Below, piece after piece: positions 33,501 through 34,650 of a stretch of DNA of 64,000 nt (its first letter is position 1; every line of letters begins with the position of its first letter). The notes below the pieces were generated by a model, which was not told where the DNA came from, did not search any database, and worked only from the letters and a program-made list of their open reading frames with translations. The stretch spans positions 1 to 64,000 of the forward strand of contig JAFGBI010000225.1 of the NCBI GenBank assembly GCA_016933275.1. The letters run 5' to 3'. The DNA comes from Polyangiaceae bacterium (GTDB lineage: Bacteria; Myxococcota_A; Polyangia; Polyangiales; Polyangiaceae). Made by a program: the position numbers and the translations under genes.

Positions 33501-33737
33501 CAGCACGATTTCCGCCAGGTTGGAGCAGTCCCCGATCGCTACCGTATAGGCAATGGCGCTCGAGCTTCCGGTCAACGCCCCGCGAGCGCGGATATCGACG
33601 GCCACTGGGTTGGTCGGCGCGCCCGGAGGCGTCACCTGGGCCACCACCAATCGCAGCAGGAAACCCGAGGCGAGGAGCAGCGCCACCACGAAGGCGAACC
33701 ACCGCGTGGCGCCAAAGCGCGAGGGTTTAGCGGTCAT
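1..33737 (-). CDS. Giant multidomain surface/secreted protein, partial (C-terminus beyond left edge)
   Basis: A single frame stays open from the ATG at 33737 to the left edge, at least 11,245 codons with no in-frame stop. Translations sampled at about 33.7, 32.7, 24.8, 23.8, 22.8, 20.4, 19.4, 18.4, 17.1, 14.5, 12.8, 1.7, 1.2 and 0.2 kb give sensible domain sequence, and where I checked the register it is the same one, so I see no frameshift. The N-terminus is basic, then hydrophobic. Next come about twenty Ig-like domains, a six-Cys insert, LVIVD/propeller-like modules mixed with IPT/TIG domains, further Ig-like modules, thrombospondin-3 repeats, a DUF4215 motif and RCC1-like repeats. No catalytic motif was recognised. 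All modules are of extracellular or binding type, so adhesion or surface display is inferred. An in-frame GTG at 33752 is an alternative start; neither start has a clear ribosome-binding site. Nothing is known of the missing C-terminus. Confidence 0.9.
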   Translation of the reverse strand, partial: MTAKPSRFGATRWFAFVVALLLASGFLLRLVVAQVTPPGAPTNPVAVDIRARGALTGSSSAIAYTVAIGDCSNLAEIVLPLGSGVRVVAPSEARVGPAPLSCEVDFERSDSGRLDPEVELKGLDGTIQRHQEVFRTERTPPQIAVEQVGLLSGSGSDGAAQYLEIVVSAGDDTDLAYVTYSAVGVRASDLRAAAGVVEEASRHAFAITEGVSRVHPRTEGQTAYSLRVPVPSPLSAEQVAHDGLVLIDAAAVDASGNETAISKIAFTGDDVVEAVSELGVRPDRIVFTSVLETETLVPSVRFQFRGVTPLPGVGSGVTYESTHPSLIAVSPGGVVYPLAIPTTEDVRIRVSYPGLDPLEVPVTIDPSRTLVGLRSEGLDEAGRLVLDRLNAWRPMPPFRALFDDGSEMEIGQRFTFDVALDPSAAGTLEHQAKQGLLARAIIPDATPQAVTVRLTAHPEIATVIPVVARDAPPEIDLAADSQVIAGELLRIGASVTDDVAIAAVRFLADDVEIGRREAAPYEVTMQTSAESLGDVLELRAEARDSAGHTTVSASREVRVVAERTRTLSQVVLDMPHAMQRYVEQSPIRYQVSLPFSATDASRAVSYVEFFVDGRLLGTASYPVVELDPQGSFERWRLDGQTPSITLSETTRAVYAVLHGSGLEQSTEPRLYRVIANQPPSVTMTAPLDQASVTAGQSLSVTVDVADDTLAAGTTLDLLINGASVQTFVFQEPNLGFADAYAEQRATHTFAYPVANEALGTSLTVMVRATDRHQEIGQSSQVRVGVRGDRPPQVALTAPVEGAHQVAGQTLELRANAADDVGVGRVEFYVDGRLVGADATAPYAYLYDTLPITGPAQTMVVWAVAFDSAGTSSQSAPVSLTLGQDQQPPVVNIVSPAVTATEGGSDLALVVEDTEIVVKAAGYDDVGVASLELGGVAIETERLVLTGRPEDILRGAQFAPQAIPGGLHAYQALRLVRVPAFSHAPAVERDHYPIWVRAVDSAGNESTARIVVAVVPDQPPTITGALLEREEYRIRDTLRLAAVAKDDSGLAELSATFFVDDAAEPVRTMARPVEGSPRNVQVPFDLDLGELALSNTAHVVRVELLAIDRRDQRSDGEGPFVREIPLVPDSIAPGITVHTPPPGSNLRHGETAQFEWRAFDDSGLARVEFRVGGTLLHGSDVSGQVATGTFSYHLPATGEELAVAAMARDALGNESSVTSTYGLVDDDPPTVWIRSPAEGSRLVEGEPFTMVAGASDDRALASVTFFVERGTSTLFQQMVSGEDLAAVAGGYLSAAMRVPHRAEGTESPERIGVRALDDAGLVSEALLDLDIQDDIEPPNVVLNQPAAAFGVMPEVPFEVAVEADDDVYVETLTPMLVDSAGVQVPLDWTSLAREDRLESISVPNPHGLGVAVVGTRFYSALRGRVALPPELWQRVGESFELVLVATDSGYNSAATDPVAIEVIGDGEGPQIEITAPTGALVSEQEVVLEAHLSDNTGLASYAIYLGDETTAPLAGSTLPARTWADISALAVAPRWDQGLPQQNHVTFIVVASDQHGNTSRRTEVFAIEPDDAPIITVLDLFPDERITKGGIAFQTLVAEDDHYGSEGVRLFGVYSSLSGIGRSRERAPRGLVMEGNGGDPDTPYVALEYPEGDGRGGRLSLDGEVFLEAQGGALLVWPQPESVLGHLRFDAEGGAAVTYRVRRWSTDVCVEPPVESVVSAAEGVGMELLVGIGTAASEVEIEVQGADGGATKPFVERVRFDVANLARVKEYLVEGRRRSAPGGRYSASMVVRDEMAPQRTALLVADPVAVATDRARSLGTRHAIWPLSGVDRIDILAHGIDRASLGREPVPLTAASARTLLADAIPPTLTIDSPTSGTVVVPLQRLELRVTTTDDTDGLESLTLVANGESVRTVGAQYGHDGHTLVYEVPREVPGGRLDLQVVARDPSGVVASAEVSLPVVANEDPELDLTRFVTEDLAFTSPERLNLGEFWVRIGDAFSIDATLHDDAELAAFEVWPLDAVGARTGAAPLFVRAFGTTCPVDPQDSAAATFAHTFVASSARQFELVVRDTYGNETARSVIVHPLENMAPEVRITVPAPDQEIVAGAFHLGVGLVATDDRPLPDDAIQLYLNDVPLHQLSREPADFAKLGGEAVLEAAFASMYDAIAGRYGTEPASRYGSRGSPNAIQAWSQMSVPSGVLTANEPVTITALVRDSDGVVSRHVVVFQAVPDSTNPEVAITSPAVGFGPPDGSDFTLAFRAFDNVKVETLELHTGYGVRTPDGAYRQTGFGTPLRTIAGIPAEDAIPSSMSNIDTPEYRQLVHVDTIAEIAAGFPGLLPTGDELYDVWVRLVARDASGNFRQKDVKYPVRADERPVVDIVFPPAGGRVVENDHVVVNVHAADDVGIDSLRLTVTRGAGYPTLYDTLLRQPPYQFQITIPALDPDDPSENTLLLHVEAIDTYGARIADPDQHRAIEEAVVEIIPDGPPAVAIGLPTDGADVVEGRPLLVQVNATDDVGVERVVLVAAGLPTGDRAFTDPTFPFEYLVPVPYGMAGQDLVLTATATEVRYQGEARTATTTKPTVVHVTKDTEAPVIRVTTPPAVGATVAEQRELRFAADVSDNVAVENVEVRLFADANQDGAFAATEQVDALTMVKGPYAGGLPLKKRTEYVAVAGSDPVAMRLTFLARDGAGNQSVEHRPVALVANEPPQVTQIQLLDARGMSLGAGVTTVTEGREIAVNVLATDREVGVQEVRLFQAVGPSAATDTHRFVASDVAAPYTYYLEVPMGRIGETLSFRADALDLDGNRSEQSASRTLQIIADQPPTAIITKPANDASVVIEGQAIEIFVEARDDLGPSGIDRVVFYAGGLPLFTAYDSWSEITGSAAQEHVYRATFTPPAGSGAVVFHAVAYDVRGQSARTEDVAVGQVRDTVAPEVDVLSPADRDILTQAEPVHLRIGVSDIGVAEDRHVTLEVVREYLPAPRACTADGDCREGACRSGFCDTACETEFNGVAGCLPIGLDGWVRLGERELELAYLPAESDPANHYHVYGAELIDAAIATRAGGRNERVRIETLVTTPNHQASTTTYYEVGLPVQERLRFAPCPPRADDSRCTNLARSVHQSAIEQFRGPEQTGAVLGAWSTLDPMGVEMGLGNPPPEDREAATALFIADESLVSLRDEVGNAFVYSELTTGATHVFRGTITELFADASFVLAAKAGQLVQRDGEEEKFVLELQQEIGNDPASGGLHLENGSGELLIFTVTNSVETFGIPFALTGRVDMPYPDVLGVARKDNLVLVANGNGGVQVVDIGDLTAPYHVGYIKPNGFARDVVVHESVAVIAAGHEGLVLADLVDPALPIIARLDTLGIANRVFVEGDRAYVTNMSGDGFVTQVDVVDLRDVFAPKLVRSVVLRPARPDFVSDGVYDVHVSGGKAYATVHYSDQEDRPAQSVVEIVDLEALDRPGTDATVPVVTHRDATDADYAARGLTLARGELVVAAGLEGLEKVELPTLSVIRHDPGMNEDQVSTRIASIALELSRLLPVDAALADFVRVTELDPLVGPDVTDELFEVGFGEGEGDTPYRFIELARRADVELEPDTEYFVTVAAGLTPRAGIALPSDYVFGFYTAPSSAEDAPDLVSVVPSTGGIDGGTEISVLGRALGANPALYVGGQRLVVESVLPASSPESPGDGLDRIHATTAPNYAGPAGVVVVREDGLSDELLGGFTYVDDLFISFIDPPVVRVAQTGADDRVEVVGYGFHDGLRIRAWPEGDPARVVEHQVDHDRIRLYSSERLTWRVPDFGEAFRGFVDVDLQDPVTGARHYLPRGLFYGKLALDRQLVVTPPSMGGGMLDPLRFPVGAITDFATDAELGLVYVLGWNEFPAGKHIQSSSDVEEHALRGWLSLVRYDPESLANAAPMHGLGYYDLPADLRPVTMTLGEGHVYVSAFGASYPFKTPHRDQRYLLVYERETRAFGDPTELPDGKDRDILYGLPLLMRAAPETMAVSGNLLVAGSIDDGLALVDVSRPAQPVVFRYLKAGVVNGQLLALRPVRVEIAGTMLHVFGKDHHFVFDVSKPTTPQVAVEAIPGAGAMAADGSFFAWSGNHAIEHALFDAEHLRELGRFATLGFSLDAEVQGNSLLGLVRHKPFAKTSLTGVIGRGSDSAMIPLYDASRPESISLLDAVVVPATSDPLDKAVGAELTDDGIVVAATSTALSLIHSLTTELVRSEPTAGARGVSTGAAVRLRFTLPFDPEELSLVAEYVRLAVEDGTEQGTALGYHLELGEDPRELVLVPDAPLAPNTVHRVELSEELGSRRTQGLLDHVLRFTTGEGVGLAPEILGVVNGAVPATGGEITALVAHVDAAPSFLVGGGAAAVVSRTTEPDDVSRFVLGVASGLEGPAALTVVNGSGATDTLLGAVRYTVPLALTGLAPEQGSINGGTEVIIEGRGFPPGETPAIWFGDLPADPVDVAVLDAERLRVLAPRGLLGTVDVRVRLANGQEGLLADAFSYQQPVQSVIEDGKVPRIYDLAIDPTGTYLLAAAGSGGVVVYDIDPSTYTARSANPLNLDELRQRIDGDGDGRDDRIVAQVGLPGGYYALGIEPYFERGVDRVMVTAVAPPISGSATLFIVSFDALDPSRGQVIGSLPLFTDLARGIDAENGLATIALGTGGLGFADVFLQTKTYLVGSFALPHGHQALDVDPVPQPAGADAVYAVASGGYDIPNNSLVGEEDPSTGALYLVTNGPRHGTRLLGSVDVPASRVVVVGDYAYLAAGRAGLVIVDIADPATPRVVGRVDGIGEIRDVDVNGNLAYVARGEAGIGIVDVTRPAAPVVRPGMETLASAPVEAVTASDYSAVGGGRSGTRGSSVQVIPDPVLKVFLVEPEDGTLEPTPLGDLVLRFRFNHAIDLWPPNLERFWVEDAAGDHLPAAVTIENNDALVTLATGHGLTAGDALTAVAQAGVASVKPLLGDAVAPLYVLGQDQRYPMTYRGVRSPDAALDAVVPRRVAVGEAAILTVSGTGIPLDRNRLRVSVGTVIGNVQSVTAGTEDGGGILLTVVLPPLVTPGQYDLTVSVDHYGLWETAVLRGGIVVDAPIRFDSLAPAWGPRLGGTTVTLQGQGFQPGNTVADGLRVSVGGIPVRGMRVYSTRLLEVITPSGNPGQHQVTGEDQYGNRTVLAGEAGFGYGLRQLGYQAAAYDLLDLEVDRRSGMAFAATGYLDGYHWATAPDDPGSKRWVGEWGFPDNSPLAAFDVQDPTRPLLVGGTSVLPPAAELEARIAQLATVTGLMEAEKGVGSYGVDSLRLVVRREREGDEEHQVAYVAAGPSGVVRLNLDDQNGLQWLGTVLDDPTQPTGAVALQGRHVYAGKAEWEGMICDPRPPDGPSSCMSCRTGFGVNLPIAQASFLVPGDPVDLGEVRGASTALVGSGALHSAGEWLYAGGGRRGRLWGADRPCQLPAISMKELGGGGSTVLGINLFEPVLEQSFDLSGSPADLLVHDHYLVVALAGGGVEIVDRDRPAERVLVRMDERLQTPPAWATRLRLLGNLLFVAADSGGMVVLDLTEPLAPRVVSAGNDETVRALDSFNGRLVAASPQAMLVFETPGAFVVDRSVPEGGMIGESEAYDLALSEFVIADSFLVSVERLDTGDAVEATVTPTNVVGTASDRFAIEFAREPGVRYAVAVESARNLRGGEQWVRFVGHVVGAAVGARRPRVDTVDDAIFHFGDHATITLHGTGFQPTSRVLVDGFEVTPNYLDEGTLELPAGAVELLGIDAGAHGLRVVNAELEDAIAGALVMGDDPELTAFGLSPDSGPLSGGVTVSITASASAIVPGAQVVMRSLTDEIRTEESSPGVYTSNLHDDVRSLTTFQFVTPGVAERDTYDVYLDMAGKEVWIGRFSYTLDQGRGIDLPNYPPLVAGAAETVGDTLYVGVRSGATASAANRFLMTGGLEIYDIGIWDRPLRLSQLPMTQPVTGLAVLGDLVYLANGSDGLAVVAAHDLANPLVIARFPVSSSLATDVALSPDRTVLALAVASSTGTGLVRFFDVADPELDPPVGYPTLNLAGDELRGMPVDVDWTEAGLFVLLFRDRALYLVHFPDPRIGGEYAGQAIERGTFSGFFDPSQASMKVEEGQILVSTGTEVLALTPSADGWATTYWESLPFGETAELVPHQGAVFLAGREGLVHHPTPDLAITRVEPAHGADLTPGQTVRIQLSDLFNTSDAVLAAAVELTGAGGIPLGVDDYTLLGINTLAGGYLDVTLSPDLTYRGAIQLAVTTELLDLDGRPIVQGISGTYEVIDGVRPHVRSVVRLADGAGTAPYFHADGTELALMRGYGFGTSAEELAIAVAGRAVTEVESVADDEVRFRMPALVLGLSTAAVSVEVTRGAASTLVVGAVIVQPRMLLSDVNPATGPPPGGNRVGLYGIGFNPQVRVTFGATPAGDLRLLSGGHLEVRAPAGSFGHVDVSLTSALFPDESSTLPAAYFYTNQETGSVVLSGDDDLSRSPVAAMVVRDQLIYAVTGGRYPLVSVDGTSLGSASTSTGRLVLLDAADPVHPVVIERELAGETYPYHLQLALPPEGFHGIALDGDDLFLIGGSRLLHLDVTLPTEPLVLAEHTLLGANGDPVTASGLAARDGVVYVAAADGVRVCKILDDRSLRELARMDEAVLGGVPTALLVEGASLWAAIPEASRVVRVDLMRGRYQVTDRVTTTDLAGNPVAPAALLVRDELLLVSTGPSASVVAYIVRQDGESYPAAEARLVALRGQGAPSAGELLLNAQTLYVAGGDGDLQLFDVASWLDGELHRTVGLRNYFALTGGVYALGFDRLLFAGTRCTYDRELGRQENPFDEDSAVGLVTGAVSTIRTDELLIVEQVPLPREAHPAALPVELQFNRIVDPAALAELGDALVEVTRNGSPVPGYLSARVNNTGSRLSFAPLTPFVDGGEHVVRVSAALPDLHGETLTEDYVFRFTAVAGERPELLGISPGYGSWRGGTTVTLYGRGFSAASQVVIGGIPVPPAEVTSPSSDRLVVNLPALEAAPEADRLVGVQVANGRLSTFQPAFFTYVADPTLQAIGRFDPGTGWLDGADHRFEYNGGELVGVRGTGLNPGTVVRVNGDVVSNVTVVDGRTLAFPVPDETIGTLRVELANASASVVDERLVVVFTPTGRLEPAPMRSRAGDLLAVAGGSRFTLYTTRDAEIPSLVSSIATFDTVNAVALSDRFGVLAVGPNWELPVLDLSNVYAPALVNWIPNPTGTPHEGLALADDVFFSRGDDGVRVGQVMASDWTLVEDSAGVIDFAIDDDRLFLLWEDELDVRHTSRPDESWLAAPVVHGVAGARRLHAAPQRLVVVGSDGILLAATGRVETEGMLDDLGRLAPGEVTDAALGGDLLAVALYGQAGRISLYDLGTTPTASGAAVTRPVAEIDATVTGELAFAGALLEWTDGGGYRNLRLPLNNPISLSPERLAGADHPVALRVGGSSEAWRQVPLEVTDGDGASIEGQTRFVGQELVFTPASDVFAQGGETYRVMPYVPPAVTVDGGALELDVPWFASTADLFGVAPLEAHRSTPSFAVAGVATEVTVQGSNLDRATAVSLDAIALTEFSVNAEGTELTFTTAGLAAGTYSIFIDESGKLVELIAALAVGEPLSLTGLATNHPEGADAMSDGGGDRVAVTGRGFEGFFDVHLVRAGLNPNAGNRIAVATAGGGFSFVSPACLPGELYQVVVVKTATTEEAVAPTWLRCVDDTVPRLIDSTRLGPLGTLRLWYSEPVLVEGFAMTMDVRDYRGLPIADVTSDFELALLADGLEVRPRSGDPLLPNRIYRVTLSGIADPTGNPAEEPTFVSELRTPDTLAPRSLTLVRASDGAPVEASMLLTRGRSYGFRLSAVDNLTTALTYGYRTLFDGGSSFGTIHTLERRNEALFSVSVPLDAKGFALRARATDEAGSAVEGTFSTSVTDPELVLSPVVTTPAPVEEGSTCDVSILVTGRDRDLATTAVVEVGGVAYAVNALTDVGTDAREIRVRNVANPRIAELGSATIPVHTTLHYGVGGRVTRDDAYPLAADETPPTVAIVSPPDGSGIPLGEVAELTIRARDDNGVEAVRVAVDGGWLPDPLPDPTRFELVATSEDPVTVVVRATDTTGNAADASVTLYPYPPDEPPPIVEILSPADGTAFRERERIPVEVRIANAELANLHLYLGGDRTAPGNPAPIALSRTATDPERRLVELDLPAVDHDLIVVLRLTEPESGVEALRRIAVANDDLVAEHMVLDVTPPAHVLGGTELWVAARPPPAMVDFSNASVAAVEDPAGAAGQVVVVGAAARPFTLGASGAEVAVVATLRDRSGNEAANEHRVTKLPYLSGAATTWFDAGSPDRRVGELVVVPGLGDGVVFAVNLAGGGWELRTAAGAIEAGPRGTLSRLVATGFGVLGQVTTGGMRAIRHWPLVDGALGAGAELPVAGELVGASGDTVFLRHGDLVDAVLLVGDEVVPVVGVSPSDGIVATAVDGDRLYLMTETGGLYGYRVGGSAHLALEAVLDAAIEPAPALVADGGRLVTFGDGAVDCYVVGGDGSLVADGTIEVGALVLDAVLDGELLWLLTEATEAEPGRWLAFRGEELVAAQIATSDARVLVGGALFERGADHGEHEGTILRQPTSAVAVAPVSGVELAEVPAGVILSTTEGATLGGETWAVFDSEGRLLPAQPVAAAGRARFVPRAALGPGALRVVRTDRSGTTTEDLLTPAAATDPAVSGLFPSPTEGLTVGAFAPLRLALSAGSQVAAGSVTFLGAEHALPLGASPLAFQWLEVPATAPAPLAVELDGVPIAAQELALVDNPGGTALRILTPAHNGEFVEGDSIAVELLAPAVHGQEAYAFSEVRLLDAEGNLVERRLVDALQPRLGLDAPLADAWDAYELVARAYYGPAYHYLESTASLRIVPQHALATPLLDGLPPRAMSGSELTVAIANADPGAVSSALTLRADDGTVLASGTAEVRFVVPATTGRVRAEAAFEDGLGNLRSSAAEMEVLPPLGLASAGITRPFTVAVPDVGEAWFAAGRELYGVTEVAGATPRHRTEGTVDALELSDGRLLVSLRDSGIELLAPEDGFRRLGYLPMTGAITRLVVSGERLLFERAGVLVGCTLSGNTLAVVQNPVLSGVVRDVKARSGGFAVLTSTGVSLLSSSFSAIKSIPGAFTALAQWQDLLFLVEESGGLLVVQGEATPQRFALGITADRLIPLQGELLALDPRGKATVIDVASPFRPEVIGRLPIPAGDMRRAILAQGRLWLGGDSGLVLELTRPEGAVELRHATGSLGMVRDVAAARGELVAAGEDYGAILLMRPSAGAWETEGYPAPYTAATRAVAAASRLYLLQPEQQRVLARSWYGGSYQPVLSGTAFDHLAANDDYVAGSLGDRLTLAAANGTGTSTLTVSAGVNIVGLSSAGKTLLASLADRSVVEVAVPALPIAATGGARITTLLTDATEALRTVVSDGDHLFSATGSAVVRRELGSGATSEVSFAPGVVSALAVGSGSLWIGVDAAVHRLPLSGPWTTAELLLEADRPVAALAVDGDRLLVGQAEYGAALYSLPRSLLGISAALYGPMPGDIQAVGGVLAARPVDANGINAIRYRIGDQTIASLHGAPLDVAPRIPGSLPSGVPFVVTAEAESVWGGVVTSLPRRVTLSGQIPENTTLGVTLAASGGWTGEPTRLSAQVTSALPVEQVEFYECGTGGAPSCRVIGSHDGPEYVFTPTMGGAGQRWFMARVLDVHGHVATSALVEVALDEDPDPPAPVGFRLEGGYAGQPIASVPFAIIAEVTDSGSGVAEAVLWRNGQAVAVLLANGSLRYEETGLTAGVTVDYSVTARDRAGNELAAPALFTVTAQADTPPVIDAVAAPTVVRELGTFTITVDAHDDAGLSLVEVFWGDQLHETAIEPTAALASEGFTIVDQRDRLAEATTEVVTVRVTDSSGQTASSADTVTVVPDLSPDAGVVSVTAATSAFYGAPVTVTLGSLAAADDGGAAGLSIALVDVSTATPRELTTVPGAAIVKQVLTMPAADAGVETFRYFVRLTDALGQSSASATRTIALTQTPNLVAFDATGLEGGNPAEAAVGSPATMQVVVLDAAGRPVPAQRVDWRIVTGPGVTNASLGRTTTPASGFTSLAFSTARTAGTYLLEAKLVDFPAILATRPLVLRAGTLHHVDIAHLPPIAAGESVTFGLAALDSAGNLVTGSSDEVLTIRVDDPTFHFVLDAAITVEPVIDPGCDCAVGEQARVRLPEGSLAIEATPSTQAGTYPAVLTLATTGVVARYDHDGLATTTPQPVTSVPVVVRGAHAATIEWTIVESTSEPLGWPDRLEVGETATVRLEVVDTHGNRVTHTRGSAGWSVSQFAAELRLSGSATSDGQQRRFLALPSGAVAFPVTDAVVESIAVEVASVAVTPADFDASPVLPLAFAKLPPAISAVAFATAHDDVHPPLVATYTEPVALTAGGEPFAVSFESAAVPGAFVVADDRVEWSPTGGVVLGRCYALSTASSGLTGVAAEDEVLDQSLEVCGPQVAIPAQARAYAVEGHATTVALTVGSGVYPNGITSGTATVGGLAVPFAWGSGTFTAPAFSSSGLADGELVVLALAGQYAGAPLRVANTITTRALHAVTDYDGDALANGVEVELALDPTLADTDGDGIADGEEDDDEDGLGIAAELAAGTRLDHADTDGDGLLDGAELLIHGTAPLDADSDDDGLGDGLEIAIASDPNAGTGADLGPYTTALAVTPAELTTRYEPAAPPIIELTVTATLTAAGRTFEVDATEERFGTAYATSDETVASAEGDGFYLVEGGGMAELTVTLGTRTATIHLAVEACGDGVRDDVEACDDGNTAPGDGCGADCEVETGFGRVGGTVTGLSGTIGLRLNGTETLELATASEAIPFQFSTLFGTGESYTVEVTSQPPEFVCTVNGGSGTFPGTDVTSIEVACLPATAYVIRGVVSGLDDLGAPDDNGDGFPDHQVVLALDGQRAGFANGAFDLPWPRFPGQPYAVTVALQPPLRSCTVHNGTGTMPFADVTDVTVTCRTITGPCDGGGCVVTVAAGEAATCALGADGTVSCWGSDYSSLVSGVPAAGSYQQLALRYRTGCVRDAAGYVDCWGYTYGGLTTAEPVVAATDVAVGAYHACLVRADTQGVQCWGDTSGDRQAAPAGQYVAVAAAADSTCALSVEGTVACWGEAVEYANLPGAGGFVGLAAGASHYCGLRTDGTVACWGAEANGRTQPPGGEFVALSAGENHTC
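1185..1276 (-). other. DUF4215 (Myxococcus Cys-rich repeat) in the giant protein
   Basis: The sequence CGDGVRDDVEACDDGNTAPG, followed by D-G-C-G-A-D-C, fits the DUF4215 consensus C-G-D-G-x5-E-x-C-D-D-G-N-x3-G-D-G-C-x3-C. This motif is abundant in myxobacterial surface proteins and supports the taxonomic call. Confidence 0.9.
1590..1876 (-). other. Thrombospondin type 3-like calcium repeats in the giant protein
   Basis: Acidic repeats of the form D-x-D-x-D-G-x-x-D-G-x-E occur in series: DYDGDALANGVEVELALDPT, then ADTDGDGIADGEEDDDEDGL, HADTDGDGLLDGAELL and DADSDDDGLGDGLEI. These match thrombospondin type 3 repeats, which bind calcium outside the cell. They sit at about residues 10,620-10,716. 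Confidence 0.9.
12779..12863 (-). other. IPT/TIG domain 5 of the giant protein
   Basis: ELLGISPGYGSWRGGTTVTL, then Y-G-R-G-F-S, is a clear IPT/TIG start near residue 6,960 of the giant protein. Confidence 0.8.
14503..14586 (-). other. IPT/TIG domain 4 of the giant protein
   Basis: LLSDVNPATGPPPGGNRVGL, then Y-G-I-G-F-N-P, matches the IPT/TIG start, with GGN in place of GGT. Confidence 0.75.
18395..18486 (-). other. IPT/TIG domain 3 of the giant protein
   Basis: IRFDSLAPAWGPRLGGTTVT, then L-Q-G-Q-G-F-Q-P-G-N, matches the IPT/TIG consensus. Propeller-like segments flank it. Confidence 0.85.
20401..20490 (-). other. IPT/TIG domain 2 of the giant protein
   Basis: LTGLAPEQGSINGGTEVIIE, then G-R-G-F-P-P-G, is a textbook IPT/TIG start. 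It precedes a propeller-like stretch near 20.2 kb. Confidence 0.85.
21030..21110 (-). other. Big_5-like Ig domain start in the giant protein
   Basis: The sequence TTELVRSEPTAGARGVSTGA, then A-V-R-L-R-F-T-L-P-F-D, matches the opening strands of Big_5 (SbsA-type) Ig-like domains: S-x-P-x-x-G-A-x-x-V-x-x-x-x-x-I-x-V-x-F. Similar starts occur near 19.1 kb (VEPEDGTLEPTPLGDLVLRF) and 15.2 kb. Confidence 0.65.
22741..22850 (-). other. IPT/TIG domain 1 of the giant protein
   Basis: The segment PDLVSVVPSTGGIDGGTEIS, followed by V-L-G-R-A-L and a Y-V-G-G turn, is the classic start of an IPT/TIG Ig-like fold (V-x-P-x-x-G-x-x-x-G-G-T-x-I-x-I-x-G-x-x-F). Confidence 0.8.
24712..24794 (-). other. Six-cysteine insert in the giant protein
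   Basis: About 30 residues hold six cysteines in the pattern C-x5-C-x4-C-x4-C-x3-C-x9-C, starting ACTADGDCREGAC. This resembles the short Cys-rich units common in myxobacterial exported proteins and probably forms disulphides outside the cytoplasm. It sits where the Ig-like array gives way to the propeller/IPT part. Confidence 0.7.
24860..32300 (-). other. Array of about 20 Ig-like domains in the giant protein
   Basis: A module of roughly 100-115 residues recurs. Its signature is a P-P-x-V-x-I/L strand, then V-x-A-x-D-D-V/S/N-G-V/L-x-x-V near the middle and a late A-x-D-x-x-G-N strand. The D-D core recurs near 32.2, 31.6, 31.3, 31.0, 30.6, 30.3, 30.0, 29.7, 29.3, 28.1, 27.7, 26.6, 26.2, 25.9, 25.5 and 25.2 kb. 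The pattern matches bacterial Ig-like domains of large adhesins. Before the array, near 32.7-32.8 kb, is a Big_2-like segment (STHPSLIAVSPGGVVYP). Confidence 0.75.
33639..33737 (-). other. N-terminal signal peptide or membrane anchor of the giant protein
   Basis: Residues 1-12 are basic (Lys4, Arg7, Arg12). Residues 13-28 are strongly hydrophobic (WFAFVVALLLASGFLL), followed by Arg29 and V-V-A33 before Q34. A-x-A-like cleavage after Ala33 is possible. Otherwise the segment is an uncleaved anchor. Either way it sends the rest of the protein across the inner membrane. Confidence 0.75.
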
Positions 33738-33841
33738 GGAAGATGCTCGCACCCGAGCTCTCGGAGAACCGGGACAATACACGTGACGCGGGCCCGTGTC
33801 TTGCTCATTGTGTCAACGGAGAGCGCGGGTTCCGTTGGCGG

Positions 33842-33891
33842 CGACACCCGCCTTCGTCCACACCGTCGACACCCGCCTTCATCCACACCGA
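33842..33891. repeat. 25-bp tandem duplication
   Basis: Two adjacent 25-bp units beginning CGACACCCGCCTTC differ at two positions (unit positions 15 and 25). They lie about 105 bp upstream of the giant gene start, which could make them a duplicated operator, but no known site was recognised. Confidence 0.85.
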
Positions 33892-34352
33892 CCGTCGATC
33901 TCGACGTCGCTACGAAACCAGGTCCTGCGCGGAGAATCGGCGCAAACCTGGAAAAACGCCAAACGGCCGTAACGTAGCGTCAAGCTTGCCGACCGCTGGA
34001 CTTCTCGCGTCACCTCGTATTTTCAAGAATGAATCTTCTGCTCGACGATGCGACCGGAAGGAACGGTGTGGGGCGCCATCACGCCAAGCCCGGTTAGGGC
34101 GAGCGGCGCCTGTCCGACCCCAGCTGCCCAGACTGCATGTTCATTCGCGAGGTGGCATCACCGTCGAACAGGAATGCGACGGGGAGATCGAGCCGCGCCG
34201 GGGAGGGACGCGGCGGGAGCCCGAGCATCCCGCCAGCCGGAACCCTCTCGGTATTGCGCTGGCCGAGGCTCCTGACATCTTGGGAGCGCGGTCGGCCCAC
34301 GAGCGAGCGCTGGCGCTCGATGGCCAAGGGGAGGTCGCGCGGCCCAAGCCGG

Positions 34353-34517
34353 CGGAGCCGGAACCAGACAGGCCAGGCCGTCAGCGCGCCAGCGGTCAGC
34401 GGTCAGCGGTCAGGTAGAACGTGGAGACCCTGATCGCTGACGCCTGATTGCTGATGGCCACGAGGACATTGAAAAATTTTCTGCCAGATCCGGTCAAGAT
34501 CACACCGCCAAGGGACT
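34353..34517. repeat. Dispersed intergenic repeat, copy A
   Basis: From 34409 to 34517, 109 bp match copy B (57001-57109) with only four substitutions. A looser match extends left to about 34353, where copy A has an expanded AGCGGTC heptamer. Both copies are intergenic and in the same orientation. Read on the minus strand both encode the same ~36-residue string, beginning SLGGVILTGSGRKFFNVLVA and ending in a stop. The resemblance ends at the repeat edges. I do not recognise the element. Confidence 0.9.
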
Positions 34518-34650
34518 CACCTCGCGCTGCGCGAACGCGCAGCCCCCTCACGGATTGCGGGGGACCCACCAATGGCCACGCCCTTGCCCTGACCACCCGA
34601 CACCGTGGGGAGCGCCCCCGAATCCGGGGCGATCCTGGCAAGGGCGCGGT

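Noticed and set aside
33785-33816. TTGACA hexamer as giant-gene promoter
   Set aside because: No -10-like hexamer occurs at 16-18 bp spacing. The TATTGT further on is about 31 bp away.
34094-34327. A 77-codon minus frame in the same region
   Set aside because: The translation is not obviously biased but has no recognised family and no ribosome-binding site. Evidence was too thin to list as a gene.
33743-34417. A 224-codon plus frame in the large intergenic region
   Set aside because: Low-complexity Arg/Pro-rich translation without family resemblance. It overlaps the tandem and dispersed repeats.
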